Counted from the first letter of the stretch, positions 33,301-42,855 are shown. The stretch is 64,000 nucleotides of DNA from Undaria pinnatifida (GCA_012845835.1 JABAKD010000004.1:1614001-1678000); one strand, 5' to 3'. The notes: generated from the sequence alone by a model not told the origin. Numbers and translations: made by a program.

Positions 33301-36300
33301 TTCTTTGGCTTCGACCCGAGCTGGTAACGGGGGTGGCCGTGTAAATAAGCAACTCGTTTCGATTGTAAAACAAAACATATCGCCTTCTCCTTTTCCCTTC
33401 ATTTTCTACCCCAAGGTAACTACTTCTATCCCGTGCTCCCCCCTCCCCCCCCCCCTCCCGGCTTTGTTTCTCTTTAAGGCGGCGATGTCAGGCAAATCCG
33501 ACGCAGTCCACTTCCTGCTAAACCGCAACCCCGCCAGCCTGGAGGCCAAAGACCAAGAAGGAAGAACGGCTCTCCACCTCGCCTCCGGACACCGCCTCGG
33601 CTCCGACGCCACCCTAACAGCGCTCCTAGCGGCCGGAGCCAACATGGAAGCAAAAACATGCCTCGGGGAAACCCCTCTCCTCAAGGCGTGCAAGGCGCTG
33701 CGAGTATCCGCGGTCCAAATTTTGCTTCGCTGGGGCGCGGATGAGGCGGCTGTGGACGCTGATGGACGGAATCCAACCGCGATGGTGTTGCAGATGCTGC
33801 AATCGCAACACCCTGGGGTTTTCCGCGATATGCTGGAGGCGATTCTGCAAGTTTTGGCTTGCGCTCCGGCGGACCGCGCTTGGCGTCGCCGCGGCTGGCT
33901 GTTGATGGCACGCTATTCGTCCCGCAGGCAAAACCTCAACCACGCAGGTGACGGGAGGGGTTTATTCGTTTTGGTTGTTTTTGCCACTGCAACAAAAAAC
34001 ATCCTAGACACATCCCACCCCAGAGGTGCCGCAGACGTTTCTGAGCTCCTGGCAACCAGGAACCCAACATATCACCCAAACCACGATACATTCGTCAGCG
34101 CAACACCGTGGACCAACGTTTCCATGCGCTAGCCGCCTAAAAACAAGCGTTACTCCGTAAAATTGTCGTTACCAACCGATAGTGCTACGCTTGAGGAGCT
34201 CAACCCCACTATAGACGTCAGAAACGCCACACGCCGGAGGGGCTCAACAGCACTATAGAGGTCAGAAACAAGAGCGGCCGCTACCGTTGGATGACTTAGT
34301 CGGCACAAATGTTGGAGGTGTCTCTACTAGGAGTAGCAAACGGTGCTCCGTCTCGCAACAGAGATGCGCGGGACCTCAACAGTCCAGTGACTTAAGGCAA
34401 GCAACAAAGGAGTACCCCCCCCCTCCAAACGTGGCCCCCCTGCTGGGTTTGGCGTCGGTTTTTGGCTGTAAAACACGCCTCTCGCTGGTACGCGAGCTGA
34501 CGAGTCCTACGATGTCTAGAGGTAGTAGAAGCATTTTTTTTTTGTCTGAAACGGTTTTTGAACGACGGGACCTCCTCAACCCATAAAATACGAAAGTATC
34601 GTCGGAAATTATTTTGGCCTTTTCGCGTTTGTAATGATATTTTTGTTGTGTATTCCTAGACCCCATGGGATTTTTCATCGATCAAATTACTTGTAATCCT
34701 TTTTTTTTGTCATTGTTGTTTGTCAACTTTTCCTCCAAAAAGCGGAGTATTTTTGGGAAAGGTCTCTCTAGCTCTTCGAGGAGTAGGGTAGACTGACGCC
34801 TGAAACGAGTTGGGCGTAGGGAAAAGACGTACGCACTAGATAAAATGAGACGATGTCGGGAAAGGAGAAAAAAAAACGGGGAAATGGTTGGCAGAAGGTC
34901 ATAGATATGCCACTGCTTTTTGCGCAAGAGGATACTCGATTCACATCGGAACGGCATCTCTACGCTAATTTGTCAGAGGACAAAAATAATGACACATTGC
35001 TCTTGAAGTGACCAAAGCAGCCCCCACCAAAAAAAAACATGGGGAAAACATGGCTCTACCAACCAGGGTGCCGTCTTTATTTTTTGTCTCTCGTGTTTAT
35101 GTTTTTGGCGGTAGCCGAGAAGGTGGTCTCGAGAGTTAGGCCAGATATTGTGCGGAGTGTGGACAATCTTTTACTCCACGCAAGGGGAATGATATCATCA
35201 CCTACCGTGCATCATATGGTGAAAAGCACCCACAAAGCAGTTACATGGCAGCCCCGTTGCTGGCCCTGGAAATGGCCACACCAGAAAGCAAATAATTTGA
35301 TCCGAAGCTGTCATCCACGGGCAAAAAAAGCATGCACGAGGTGGTAAGCCCGTCCCTCACGACTCGTTAGTAGTAGGACGCAGCTCGCCCTTCATGCGAC
35401 TGACTCGCCGAACAACCCCACGGCTCTTCGCGCATTGGTGCACGAAAAGCCTTCCTGGTCGGTGAAAACCCGGCGTGCTCCGTCTCGGCCTTGAAGGGGT
35501 GGGCGGGTCTACGGTCCTAAGAACTACAGCTATGCACGTAATGATTACACCGCCCTAGCGTCGAGTAGTTGTACTGGGCCATTAATTTATTTTTTTGTTC
35601 GCATATGCGATATGTAGCCTTAAGAGTACTCGTCGCGCGTATCGAAGCTCGAGGATGTAACCGGGATGTGTCCCCCGACGGCCGCCAATGTTGGCGCAGG
35701 AGGTAGGGCGGGGGCGGTGCCTTCATTTTCGCTGCTGGGTTTGGGCCACTCGCCCAAGTGACTCCGTAGCCCACTGCAACTACAGTACTTGAAGTCTAGG
35801 AGCCATCCCACGCCAGGGGGGGAGTGCAGCAGCAGGTTCTAAAAATTTCTGAGCTCCCAACACGAGGAGCTAGCTCAATATCACCATCATCCATCATCCA
35901 TCATCACCCGAAACATGACTTTGAAGGCGTTATTCGTTCGCGCAACCCGACCAAGCTTCTATGCCTTGAAGTAGTCCCAAAACAACATATATTCTCACGA
36001 GTCTCGTGAAACGACTTGATCAAGTACTAACCGGTAGTTCCTCGCTTGAGGACCTCAATCGGACAACATGTGCATTATTAGTAAATCAAACCACTGCAAC
36101 CCCTACCGCACCATAGAGGGGTGGGTCCTAAAGGCGATTTTTCTTTGTTGGCTAACCATTCCATGGCGGTGCCGGAAAAAAAAAAAAAAAAAAAAACGCG
36201 AAAGCTTAAGGCCAATAAGAAGGAAAATTGTGGGTGCGGGGGGCACCCGCGCGAGTGAGCCCGCGACATCTGCTGAAAAAAGAGATCCCAAAAAGTGATC

Positions 36301-37586
36301 CCCTTGCACCGTAGCCTTGTTGGGTAGGAAACCCGGGAACGAAAACATAACGTCTCCTGGAGGTCACACGTGTTTATATGAGAGGCGTTATGGGATAGGG
36401 GAATCCAGGGATGCAGTCAGGATGTCCCCCGACGATCACAGATGTATGAGTCATCTCACGGTAGGGGTTGTAGTTTTTCCGCCAAAACGTCCCTGGGTGA
36501 TTGAGTTTCTCATGTGAGGAACTGCCGGTCAATGAAGTATTTCCGCGAATGTACGTTATATTTTGATCGGCACGTTCGAAGGGAGGAAACCCACGAGGAG
36601 AGACACTTTTGTCGTTTGCGCTGCCGTCTTCTCTCCTGCGGACTTCTTCTGTTTTTCACCCCAATTTTTCAAATCGACGCGTGCTACGGTAGAGGTGTAT
36701 ACCTTTTTTTTTTTGGCGAAAATGGTTGATGAATAACGGGGCTCCTTAACCCCAAAATCGTCGAAAATACGAAAAAAAAAAAAAAACTGATTCTCGTTCT
36801 ATAACCTAGGCCATGGGGTGTTTTTTTCATCCAGTAGCAGTTTCATTTGTTCTCTTTAGCTCCCAAATTGAGGGTTAGTATTAAGAAAAAAAGTGGTGCG
36901 CACGCCTCTATCGTAGAACGCAGTCCGGGTCTACATAACTGGTGCATACAAGGCGTGACCCGGTAGGGGACCCGGGGATGTAACCAGGATGTCCCCTTAC
37001 GACCGAATATATTCGTATTGGAGGCGTTGTTGGGTGGGCTACCGGGGAATGCAACCATCAAATTCATTGACGAAAATATGTCTTAATACATGAGGCATTA
37101 TTGGTTAGGAAACCCGGGGATGCAACCGGCATGCCCCCTGACGATCACAATTGTGAATGTATGAGGCGTTCTTCTGCAGGAAACCCGGAGATGTAATCAG
37201 CATGTCCCCTGACGACAACCGGCCGTACAGGTGGTGTCGACTGCGGAAATTTCGCGGCGAAACAAAGTGCGCGGTGTCCGGACCGGATGGGCCTCAACAG
37301 GCCGCGGAAAGCGCGACGGGAAGATGTGGCGACATCTCTACACCACTCGCGTGTGAGCTGCGCCGCTCGAGGGGATGATGGGAACGCCTGGGGCCGCGCA
37401 AGGAGTCGGCGATTTGTACGAGGACCCGAGCGCGCGTTGGAGCGATCTACCTGCGGCGAGGAAGAAGGCTACGCGGGCGAAGAAGGCGGCAACGGCGGTG
37501 GCGATGGATATCTGCGTTCGGTGGTAGAGCGTGCGATCGGAGTGGAGGAAGACGGGATTTTTCGGAGAATTGTGGCGTTTCTGTGA
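29147..37586 (+). CDS. Ankyrin-repeat protein, three exons, 663 aa
   Basis: Exons 29147-30313, 33479-33947 and 37231-37586 join in frame (phases 0 and 1) at GT-AG introns of 3165 and 3283 bp. The product has an N-terminal ankyrin-like stretch (about residues 40-65, RVPLEHAATKGNSDLAMMLL). A Ser/Thr/Gly-rich insert of ~100 residues follows (144-244), then about seven ankyrin repeats (245-490) with TPLHLAA, ALHLAV, TPLHTAC, SPLHRAA, TLLHAAA, TALHLAS and TPLLKAC signatures. The fifth repeat is completed only by splicing exon 1 to exon 2. The C-terminus is basic, then Gly/Glu-rich, ending VEEDGIFRRIVAFL. Ankyrin repeats mediate protein-protein contact; no enzyme domain, signal peptide or membrane segment is seen. 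The start is the first ATG after an in-frame TAA at 29140. From memory, brown algae have many ankyrin proteins with similar ends. The third exon rests on phase and the tail. Confidence 0.8.
30493..31016 (+). mobile_element. Tandem dimer of MITE family A in intron 1
   Basis: Two head-to-tail copies begin ACGCCTGCTACGATAGAG (30493) and ACGCCTGGTACGATAGAG (30739). Only the second has a recognisable right terminus, CTCTGTCGCAACACGCGT. Both have TGACGGG-CTCC-CCCAAAATCGT and GGTTCTCGTTGTATGCC landmarks. Diverged from other A copies, suggesting an old insertion duplicated in place. Confidence 0.75.
31236..31362 (-). repeat. Family J repeat, copy 3
   Basis: Inverted relative to 15663: TTGGAGGTGTCTCCATTAAG, ACGGTGTTCCGTCTC, AAGGCAAGCAACAAAGGAGT, then poly(C). 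Confidence 0.65.
31690..32005 (+). mobile_element. Diverged MITE family A relic
   Basis: Bounded by GGCGCACCTCTACGATAGGG and GGTGCATCTGTACCGTACCA. The inside keeps CTCCTTAACCCCCTAAATCG and GGCTGAGCCAGGGGATT, which are decayed A landmarks. Confidence 0.45.
32010..32300 (+). mobile_element. Diverged tRNA-derived SINE, plus strand
   Basis: B-box-like GGTTCGAGG at about 32059, then GACAGCGCGAGAGCGTGCG, GCGCGATAAAAATGAAGGCA, CGTACCGGGGAGAAGGGACG and ACACCTGTGGCCACGG. A-rich but not pure A at the end (AATGGATGAAAAAAAATGG). Older than copies 1-3. Confidence 0.65.
32696..32960 (-). mobile_element. MITE family C, copy in intron 1
   Basis: Carries the palindromes GAGCTCCTCACGTGAGGAACTC and TTCCTCACATGTGAGGAA, AAGGCGTTCGTTTTCGCACA, CCGACCAAGCTTCTATGCC and ends AACTGCAACCCCTACCG. 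Related copies: 35826-36113, 36440-36570 (partial), 40610-40890 and 44426-44640. The tip CGGTAGGGGTTGCAGT is the unit amplified in nearby arrays. Confidence 0.65.
33479..33947 (+). CDS. Ankyrin gene exon 2
   Basis: Begins GCGGCGATGTCAGGC directly after TTTAAG and completes the ankyrin motif started by exon 1. It encodes three more repeats and a basic Arg/Trp segment (RAWRRRGWLLMARYSSRRQ). Ends AACCACGCAG before GTGACG at 33948, leaving one base that the next exon completes as Gly. Reading on in the intron gives a low-complexity tail to a stop at 34132. Confidence 0.8.
34300..34425 (-). repeat. Family J repeat, copy 4
   Basis: TTGGAGGTGTCTCTACTAGG, ACGGTGCTCCGTCTCGC, AAGGCAAGCAACAAAGGAGT, poly(C). 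Same orientation as the intron 1 copy. Confidence 0.65.
34858..34967 (+). repeat. Family N repeat, copy 1
   Basis: GGGGAAATGGTTGGCAGAAG, GTCATAGATATGCCACTGC and ATCGGAACGGCATCTCTACG match 56287-56393 in the third intron of the rhodanese gene. A short frame (WLAEGHRYATAFCARGYS) is open here but carries a stop in the other copy. Confidence 0.45.
35395..35500 (+). repeat. Family P repeat, copy 2
   Basis: CGCCCTTCATGCGACTGACT, CTCTTCGCGCATTGGTGCAC and GCGTGCTCCGTCTCGGCC, inverted relative to 15430-15530. Confidence 0.55.
35826..36113 (-). mobile_element. MITE family C, copy in intron 2
   Basis: Runs from GCAGCAGGTTCTAA to ACTGCAACCCCTACCGC. It includes a CATCATCCATCATCCATCAT run, GTTCGCGCAACCCGACCAAG and GTTCCTCGCTTGAGGACCTC. 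It is the reverse complement of the arrangement at 40610-40890. Confidence 0.7.
36677..36921 (+). mobile_element. MITE family A in intron 2
   Basis: ACGCGTGCTACGGTAGAGGT at the left and GCCTCTATCGTAGAACGC at the right, 245 bp. Contains the landmark words GGGGCTCCTTAACCCCAAAA and CCTAGGCCATGGGG. Confidence 0.8.
36955..37215 (+). repeat. Family Q tandem repeat before the last ankyrin exon
   Basis: Three to four diverged ~80-100-bp units: AACCCGGGGATGCAACCGGC, ATGTCCCCTGACGA and ATGAGGCGTT. Single units also occur at about 35660 and 36315-36440. Confidence 0.6.
37231..37586 (+). CDS. Ankyrin gene exon 3 (terminal)
   Basis: The AG at 37229-37230 leaves GT to complete the split Gly codon from exon 2. 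The frame then runs 118 codons to the TGA at 37584-37586. The region is noticeably more GC-rich than its surroundings. It is basic (RPRKARRE), then Gly/Glu-rich (EEEGYAGEEGGNGGGDGYL), ending with an amphipathic tail VVERAIGVEEDGIFRRIVAF. The tail and phase are the reasons for joining it to exons 1 and 2. An alternative acceptor (CTGCAG at about 37180) would also keep this exon open only in other frames. Confidence 0.65.
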
Positions 37587-37599
37587 CCGGTATGTATGT

Positions 37600-38770
37600 T
37601 GCCGGTTAGACTCCGCACAATACGAAACAAAAATATATGTTATTGCTGACGTACGAGTAAAGTCATACAGCCAGTTGTATTAATAGTGGTCTATTCAACA
37701 ATATTGATGGGGTACATGAACGAAAAGGGAGGTGGGTGGATCTGTCAGATTTTGACACAAATACATGCGGCGGAACCTGATCGAAATGCGGTCGGAAAAC
37801 GAGCCAATGAGTTCCAACGCCTGTGGACAATCTGTTAAAGCGCAATACTTCGAAGTACATGACACGAGGCGTCTTCAAGAGACGACACGAAGGAGCAGGA
37901 GAAGAGAGTTGGAATAAGCAGCAGTATTCGATACCAGGCACTTTTTTTATTTTTTTTCTTGTCTGCAAGAAACGGTTACCGAATGACGGGGCCCCCTTAA
38001 CCCGCATTCGTCGGAATTTCTTTTAGATTTTTTTTTTGGAAAATATTTTTCGTCGTATACCTAAGACAAGAATAATACTGTTCATTGGGCATACCAGTAT
38101 AAGCACTGTTCTTTCTCTCCAAATCGGTTTTTGCCCTAGTAGCATAGAGCCCCTCATCAGGTTATGAGCCTCGGAAGAATGCGTGCTACGATAGAGGCGC
38201 ACCATTTTCTTTCCTGAGGTCGCTTACTTTCGGAGCTCAAGACCGCTCTCAAAGACTGATTTGGGCAGTGAAATTAAACGCTACCTGATGAAAAAATAAC
38301 ATGGCCTAGGTGTAAACAAGAAGCATGCAAAAAAATGGCTTATTTTTTTTTTCCGACAATTTTGTGTTAAGGAGTCCGGCCATTCACAAAAAAAAATCGC
38401 CAAAAAAAAGGTATACCTCTATCTTAGCGAGTTGAAGGCAAATACTAGTGGTGCACCTCTGACACAAGCCACGGTAGAGGCACCTCCTGAGGCTCATAAC
38501 CTGATGAGGAGCTTCGGACATACATCGTGAAAACTGATGTGGAGAAAACGAAGTCTGTTGTGTACCGGTGGAACAGTCTCGTATGACCCAGGGGCACACA
38601 ACAAAAATCGCGCAGAAAAAAAAAAAGCGAAAATTCCGACGGTTTTCGTACGAAAAAAAAAAAACTGTTAATACCATCTATCGTAGCGGCACGTGCCCTC
38701 TACCCTAGGATGCGCGGAACATACCAACTATAATAATCACATTAATGTGTACCAGGTACCAGGAAACATA
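37600..38770. mobile_element. Nested, decayed MITE family A copies
   Basis: A plus-strand A fragment spans about 37950-38180 (AACGGTTACCGAATGACGGG, CCTTAACCCGCATTCGTCGG). A minus-strand A copy follows at about 38178-38432 (GCGTGCTACGATAGAGGCGC to GGTATACCTCTATCTTAGCG). A third minus-strand relic runs to about 38700 (CATCTATCGTAGCGGCACG). No gene is seen after the ankyrin stop; the 3' UTR and poly(A) site were not located. Confidence 0.6.
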
Positions 38771-38951
38771 GTTTTTGCGGCGAGATTGCAGATCACGCCC
38801 GCCGGCCAATGAAATCGGCTTTGTAAAGCTGGGTGTCGACCAATGATACTCGACGGTAGCACGTAAAACACACCGGTGTGTGAAAAACCTTGCTCCTAAT
38901 ATGGACTATGTTTCTATCTCGATGCATGGTTTTTCCTTTCCGTTCCAGACA

Positions 38952-39076
38952 GGGTCGCTACTGTTCAACAGTCGCTTCTATTGATGGCGAGTCGCCACAG
39001 CACAGGAGATGGACCCAGGGAGGCCCACCATGGAGGTGTGCCACAGCCGGCCGCTCCAATGGCGACGGTCTAGCTT
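38952..39076 (+). CDS. Possible terminal exon, unassigned
   Basis: After a pyrimidine-rich stretch and AG (CTTTCCGTTCCAG), the frame RVATVQQSLLLMASRHSTGD then a His/Pro/Ala-rich tail runs about 41 codons to a TAG. The acceptor context is good, but I recognise no family and found no upstream exon. Low confidence. Confidence 0.2.
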
Positions 39077-39175
39077 GACACTGACATCTCGGGCTGTGAG
39101 TCATCTCGCTGTACTAATACTCCAAGTTCTAAGCCACCGACTAGAGGTATTAGTTGGCTAGGTATTACGGAGGTC

Positions 39176-39362
39176 CCTCTATAGTGATGGTTGAGTAGAG
39201 TGCCGGTTGCCCCATATAGTGCCGGTGAAATCGCTTGGCAGCGCAGATGGGAAGATATGCGGAGTAGTGCCGGTTGCCGCCATTGTGCCGTTATTCACCT
39301 CCCAGTGACGTACCGGCACTATACAGGCAACCGGCATTACTGTCATATGGTGTACTTAGTCG
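39176..39362. repeat. GCCGGTTGCC / TAGTGCCGGT repeat cluster, copy 1
   Basis: CCCTCTATAGTGATGGTTGA, AGTGCCGGTTGCC, ATATAGTGCCGGTG and, inverted, CCGGCACTATACAGGCAACC. The same layout recurs at 40925-41112 and expanded at 55138-55470. The ends are complementary, so each copy can fold back. Confidence 0.6.
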
Positions 39363-39839
39363 TAGCTGACTGTCTTAATAATTTGTCAATAGTAAGTCGC
39401 CGACTAGTTTGTCAGTTGGCTAGGTATATAGCACAGATATTTTATGATGCGATACAGTTGTATTGTAATACTTATACAGTTGCATTGTAGACCCGAGCTA
39501 CGGTGGAGGGGGGTATGTTGTTTGGAGGCTTTTTTTGGCGATGGCTCGGGGTGGTCACGCGCGTGAGTGACCCCCCTGCCCCTTCGTGGTCGTACGATTT
39601 CGTGTTGTTTAATTTGTGCTATGTGAACCCGGAATTGATATCCTAGGATAAGCTACGCTGCGATAAGAGCCTGCTACAATGTTTTTTGTCCGTGAAACAG
39701 TACATATTAATAGTCACTCGTGCGAGTGGTGGAAACCCCCCACTAGTGAAAACCGAGGTACCCCCCCCCCTTCTGTAGCCTTACAGTCTGCATTACGTTG
39801 GAGTTAGCTGCCTAAGCTGTCGACCAGCACTTGACTCGT

Positions 39840-40617
39840 CCCGCGGTAGGGGTGACTCATCCCACGGTAGGGGTGACTCATCCCACGGTAGGGGTGACTC
39901 GTCCCACGGTAGGGGTGACTCATTCCCACGGTAGGGGTGACTCGTCCCACGGTAGGGGTGACTCATTCCCACGGTAGGGGTGACTCGTCCCACGGTAGGG
40001 GTGACGCATTCCACGGTAGGGGTGACTCGTCCCACGGTAGGGGTGACTCGTCCCACGGTAGGGGTGACTCATCCCACGGTAGGGGTGATTCATTCCCACG
40101 GTAGGGGTGATTCATTCCCACGGTAGGGGTGACTCATCCCACGGTAGGGGTGACTCATCCCACGGTAGAGGTGATTCATTCCGGCGGTAGGGGTGACTCA
40201 TCCCACGGTAGGGGTGACTCGTCCCACGGTAAGGGTGACTCATTCCCACGGTAAGGGTGACTCGTCCCACGGTAGGGGTGACTCATCCCACGGTAGGGGT
40301 GATTCATTCCCACGGTAGGGGTGACTCATCCCACGGTAGGGGTGACTCATCCCACGGTAGAGGTGATTCATTCCCGCAGTAGGGGTGACTCATCCCGCGG
40401 TAGGGGTGACTCGTCCCACGGTAGGGGTGACTCGTACCGCGGTAGGGGTGACTCATCCCACGGTAGGGGTGGCTCATCCCGCGGTAGGGGTGACTCGTAC
40501 CGCGGTAGGGGTGACTCACCCCACGGTTGGGGTGACTCGTCCCGCGGTAGGGGTGACTCATCCCACGGTTGGGGTGACTCGTCCCGCGGTAGGGGTGACT
40601 CATCCCGCGGTAGGGGT
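39840..40617. repeat. 21-bp minisatellite, about 37 units
   Basis: The unit is GGTAGGGGTGACTCATCCCAC, with variants CTCGTCCC, ATTCATTCC and CGCGGT. Every unit carries GGTAGGGGTGA. It is an amplified version of the tip of MITE family C (CGAGTCATCCCACGGTAGGG then GTTGCAG) and runs directly into a C element at 40610. Both strands are open over long frames (poly SHPYRGT, VTHPTVG); these are not genes. No spacer-repeat structure, so not CRISPR. Confidence 0.95.
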
Positions 40618-40890
40618 TGCAGTTGCTGGATTAGCTAATATTGTACCTGTCCGGTTGAGCTCCTCAAGCGAGGACCTACCGGTTAGTCATTGATGAAGTC
40701 ATTTCACGAGCGAGAATATATGTTTTGGGACTACTCTAGCAGTGAGGCATAGAAGCTTGGTCGGGTTGCGCAAACGGAATAACGCCTTCGAAGTCATGTA
40801 GTATCGGGTGATGATGGATGATGTTGATATTGACCTCCTCCTCATGATAGGCGCTCAGAAAATTCTTAGAATCCTCTGCTGCACCCCTGC
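40610..40890 (+). mobile_element. MITE family C adjoining the minisatellite
   Basis: Starts GGTAGGGGTTGCAGTTGCTG at the last minisatellite unit. It contains GAGCTCCTCAAGCGAGGACC, AAGCTTGGTCGGGTTGCGCA and AACGCCTTCGAAGTCATG, and ends near CTGCTGCACCCCTGC. Confidence 0.7.
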
Positions 40891-40924
40891 GGCGGATGAC
40901 CGATTTTTTTAGTTGGTTAGATGT

Positions 40925-41112
40925 CACAGAGGTCCCTCTATGGTTCTGGTTGAGTAGTGCTGGTTGCCCCATATAGTGCCGGTGGAATCGCCTGGCACAG
41001 ACAGACCGAAACAACCAGTAGAGTGGCCCCTCTACATAGTGCCGACTGCCGCTGTAGTGTCGGTAGATCCGGCTGGCACATGCCCGCACTATAGAGGAAA
41101 CCGGCACTATTG
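40925..41112. repeat. GCCGGTTGCC / TAGTGCCGGT repeat cluster, copy 2
   Basis: AGGTCCCTCTATGGTTCTGG, GTGCTGGTTGCCCCATATAG, and inverted CCGCACTATAGAGGAAACCG. Collinear with 39176-39362 including the flanking GTCGCCGACT motif. Confidence 0.6.
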
Positions 41113-41290
41113 CCAAGATTATGCACTTAGTTGTCGCTGACTATACCAACAGTACACTAAAATAAGTCGCCGACAGTTGTTGGTTGGCAGATATATATAT
41201 ATAGTACAGCTACATTATAAGGCGTTTTTACCGGGTATACTGTTACACTGTAAGGCATTACAGTCGGGCAGGCATAATACACTACAGTGG

Positions 41291-41380
41291 TTAACCCCTT
41301 AACAACTGGAAACCCGTTTTTGGGGACGAAATTACTTGGATATAGTATAGGTAGGGGTTAGGGGGCTCTAAAGGGGTTAA
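41291..41380. mobile_element. piggyBac-like MITE (family B), copy 3
   Basis: 90 bp from TTAA (41291) to TTAA (41377-41380). Nearly identical in layout to 7120-7209, with TTACTTGGATATAGTATAGG and GGGGGCTCTAAAGGGGTTAA. Confidence 0.75.
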
Positions 41381-41394
41381 TGGTTACGTACGGC

Positions 41395-41745
41395 AATTTT
41401 CGGAGTTCTGCGTGTTTACATCTGGCTGGCGCGTTTGCGGCTCTCTTGAAGACGTGTTTTTTCTAGTAAGTACTAAGTTCAGGTTGTCGGCTTAAACGCG
41501 TTAGTGGCTGGACGTGTGGTTTTAAAATAAATACTTTGTCAGTTCATTGGCTAGCGCGATAGTGGCTCGAAGTGTGGTCTTTACAGCAAATACTAAGCCA
41601 GTTAGTTGGCTTACGCGCGTTTGTGGCTCGACGTGTGGTTTTTACTTAATTAAGATCTCAATCAGTTGGTTTATGCGCGTTTGTGGCTCGACGTGTTGGG
41701 TTTGCTAATAATTCTTAGTTAGTTAGTTGGTTTTCACGCGGCCAC
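41395..41745 (+). repeat. Family O tandem repeat, ~75-bp units, 5 copies
   Basis: Units contain GCGCGTTTGTGGCTCGACGT, GTGGTTTTTAC and TCAGTTAGTTGG. A dispersed copy is at about 4870-5035. No coding potential. Confidence 0.7.
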
Positions 41746-41894
41746 CCAACTGATACAACTACTAGTAGTCGCAAGGCCTAATAGCCAGCTCAAGCCCCTA
41801 CCGGCGTCAGGCTCACTGAAGCGGCGAGGCCACGTCAACATTTCCCGAGATGATTGTGTGATACCCACGGTGGGTGGATCCGCGCGGAATATTT

Positions 41895-41985
41895 TTTAGG
41901 GCAGCCGAGTTGACGCGGCGTGGACATTGCCGGTTCTTTATCGCTATAGATCGCTTCACAAAAGAGCTCTGCGGTATCTAGGCAT
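41895..41985 (+). pseudogene. Scrap of a Ty3-type integrase core
   Basis: In one frame the DNA reads FFIAIDRFTKELCGI before a TAG. It closely resembles the conserved integrase-core segment around the second catalytic Asp of Ty3/gypsy elements (typical form YxLxAIDRFTK). Upstream codons in the same frame are not convincing and a stop lies about 45 codons earlier. Only a fragment is left, within a stretch (41746-42100) that has no other identity. Confidence 0.4.
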
Positions 41986-42169
41986 GTAACACTGCGGTGT
42001 TATCACTGCACAAAACGGTCGTGTGGTCGTTGCTTTTTTTGTTGCTGTCACTACTGTCGTGGTCGTTTTTTGTTGTTGTAAATTGTTTTCGACGTTTTCG
42101 TCGTGTCTCGTCGTTATTGTCGTCGCCATATCGTCGCCATATATATCGTCGTTTATTTCGGTGATGTTG

Positions 42170-42390
42170 CTACGATAGCGAGGTTACATTTTTTCTTGGG
42201 GGGGGGGGGGGGGAACCTTATTTCCTGGCTACGACGTAAGGCCCATGGGATTTTTCATCCGGTAGGTACTGGTAGCAGTTTTGTTTTTCTCCGAAAATCA
42301 GTTTGCGGGAGAGGTCTTAAGAGCTGTTCCCAAATCGAGGGGGCAGTATTGAGAAAAAAAGTGGTGCGCCTCTATCGTAGCACGCATTTA
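42170..42390 (+). mobile_element. MITE family A, left-truncated
   Basis: Has GGCCCATGGGATTTTTCATC, GGTAGCAGTTTTG and CAGTATTGAGAAAAAAAGTG, and the right terminus GCGCCTCTATCGTAGCACGC. The left half is replaced by a poly(G) run at 42199-42213 and CGT-rich sequence. Confidence 0.65.
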
Positions 42391-42399
42391 ATACTAATA

Positions 42400-42855
42400 C
42401 TAATAATAGTACTAGTAGTGGCGTCGTCGTCGTGTTTGGCTTCTTTGAACGATTGCTACGATCTAAGTATATGTGCACAACGGGAGTATTTTCTTTTTTT
42501 TTTCGAATTACAATTGTTTCTGACTTCTGTTTTAGCATTTCTCTAAACCCAAGAATTGCGCCCACTGACAATGTCGTCGTCTTGGGAGTACCGAAAAGCC
42601 GTGTTTTTGGTGCTAATCGTTTTCTCGTTGTCTTCGTCGTTGTAGTCGTGAGCTCTGTCGTTTTGAATTGCGAGTTGTTTTTCGTCGCCTTGTGTTGTCC
42701 TTGCAATTGTCGAAAAAATTGTTGTCTTATGCTAATCGTCTTCGTCTTGTCTTTGTTCTTGCCGTCATCGTCGTCGTCGTCGTCGTGGCAATTTTCCTAA
42801 TGTCAACTTCGTTGTTTTTTTGTCCTTGTAGTTGTCGTTATTGTTGCTGTTGCTA
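42400..42855. repeat. GTC/GTT-rich low-complexity DNA
   Basis: GTCGTCGTC, TTGTCGTT and similar runs. The overlapping frames (129 and 122 aa) owe their length to this composition and lack any domain. A similar TCGTCGT-rich patch is at 42030-42170. Confidence 0.5.

Larger units (their letters stand above)
30314..33478 (+). other. Ankyrin gene intron 1, filled with repeats
   Basis: GTGAGT at 30314 and a pyrimidine-rich TTTGTTTCTCTTTAAG at 33478. Within it lie a tandem pair of A-family MITEs (30493-31016), a J repeat (31236-31362), a diverged A relic (31690-32005), a SINE (about 32010-32300) and a C-family element (32696-32960). A poly(T) run follows at 33146-33164. No internal coding exon is seen. 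Confidence 0.75.
33948..37230 (+). other. Ankyrin gene intron 2, filled with repeats
   Basis: Holds a J repeat (34300-34425), a diverged A relic (about 34485-34800), an N repeat (34858-34967), a P repeat (35395-35500), a C element (35826-36113) and Q-family repeats with a partial C end (36315-36570). A further A MITE (36677-36921) and a tandem Q array (36955-37215) end just before the acceptor CGTACAG at 37230. The 102-aa frame at 35039-35347 has no recognised motif. Confidence 0.65.

Noticed and set aside
39840-40617. CRISPR-like array
   Set aside because: Units are contiguous 21-mers with no unique spacers, and the setting is eukaryotic.
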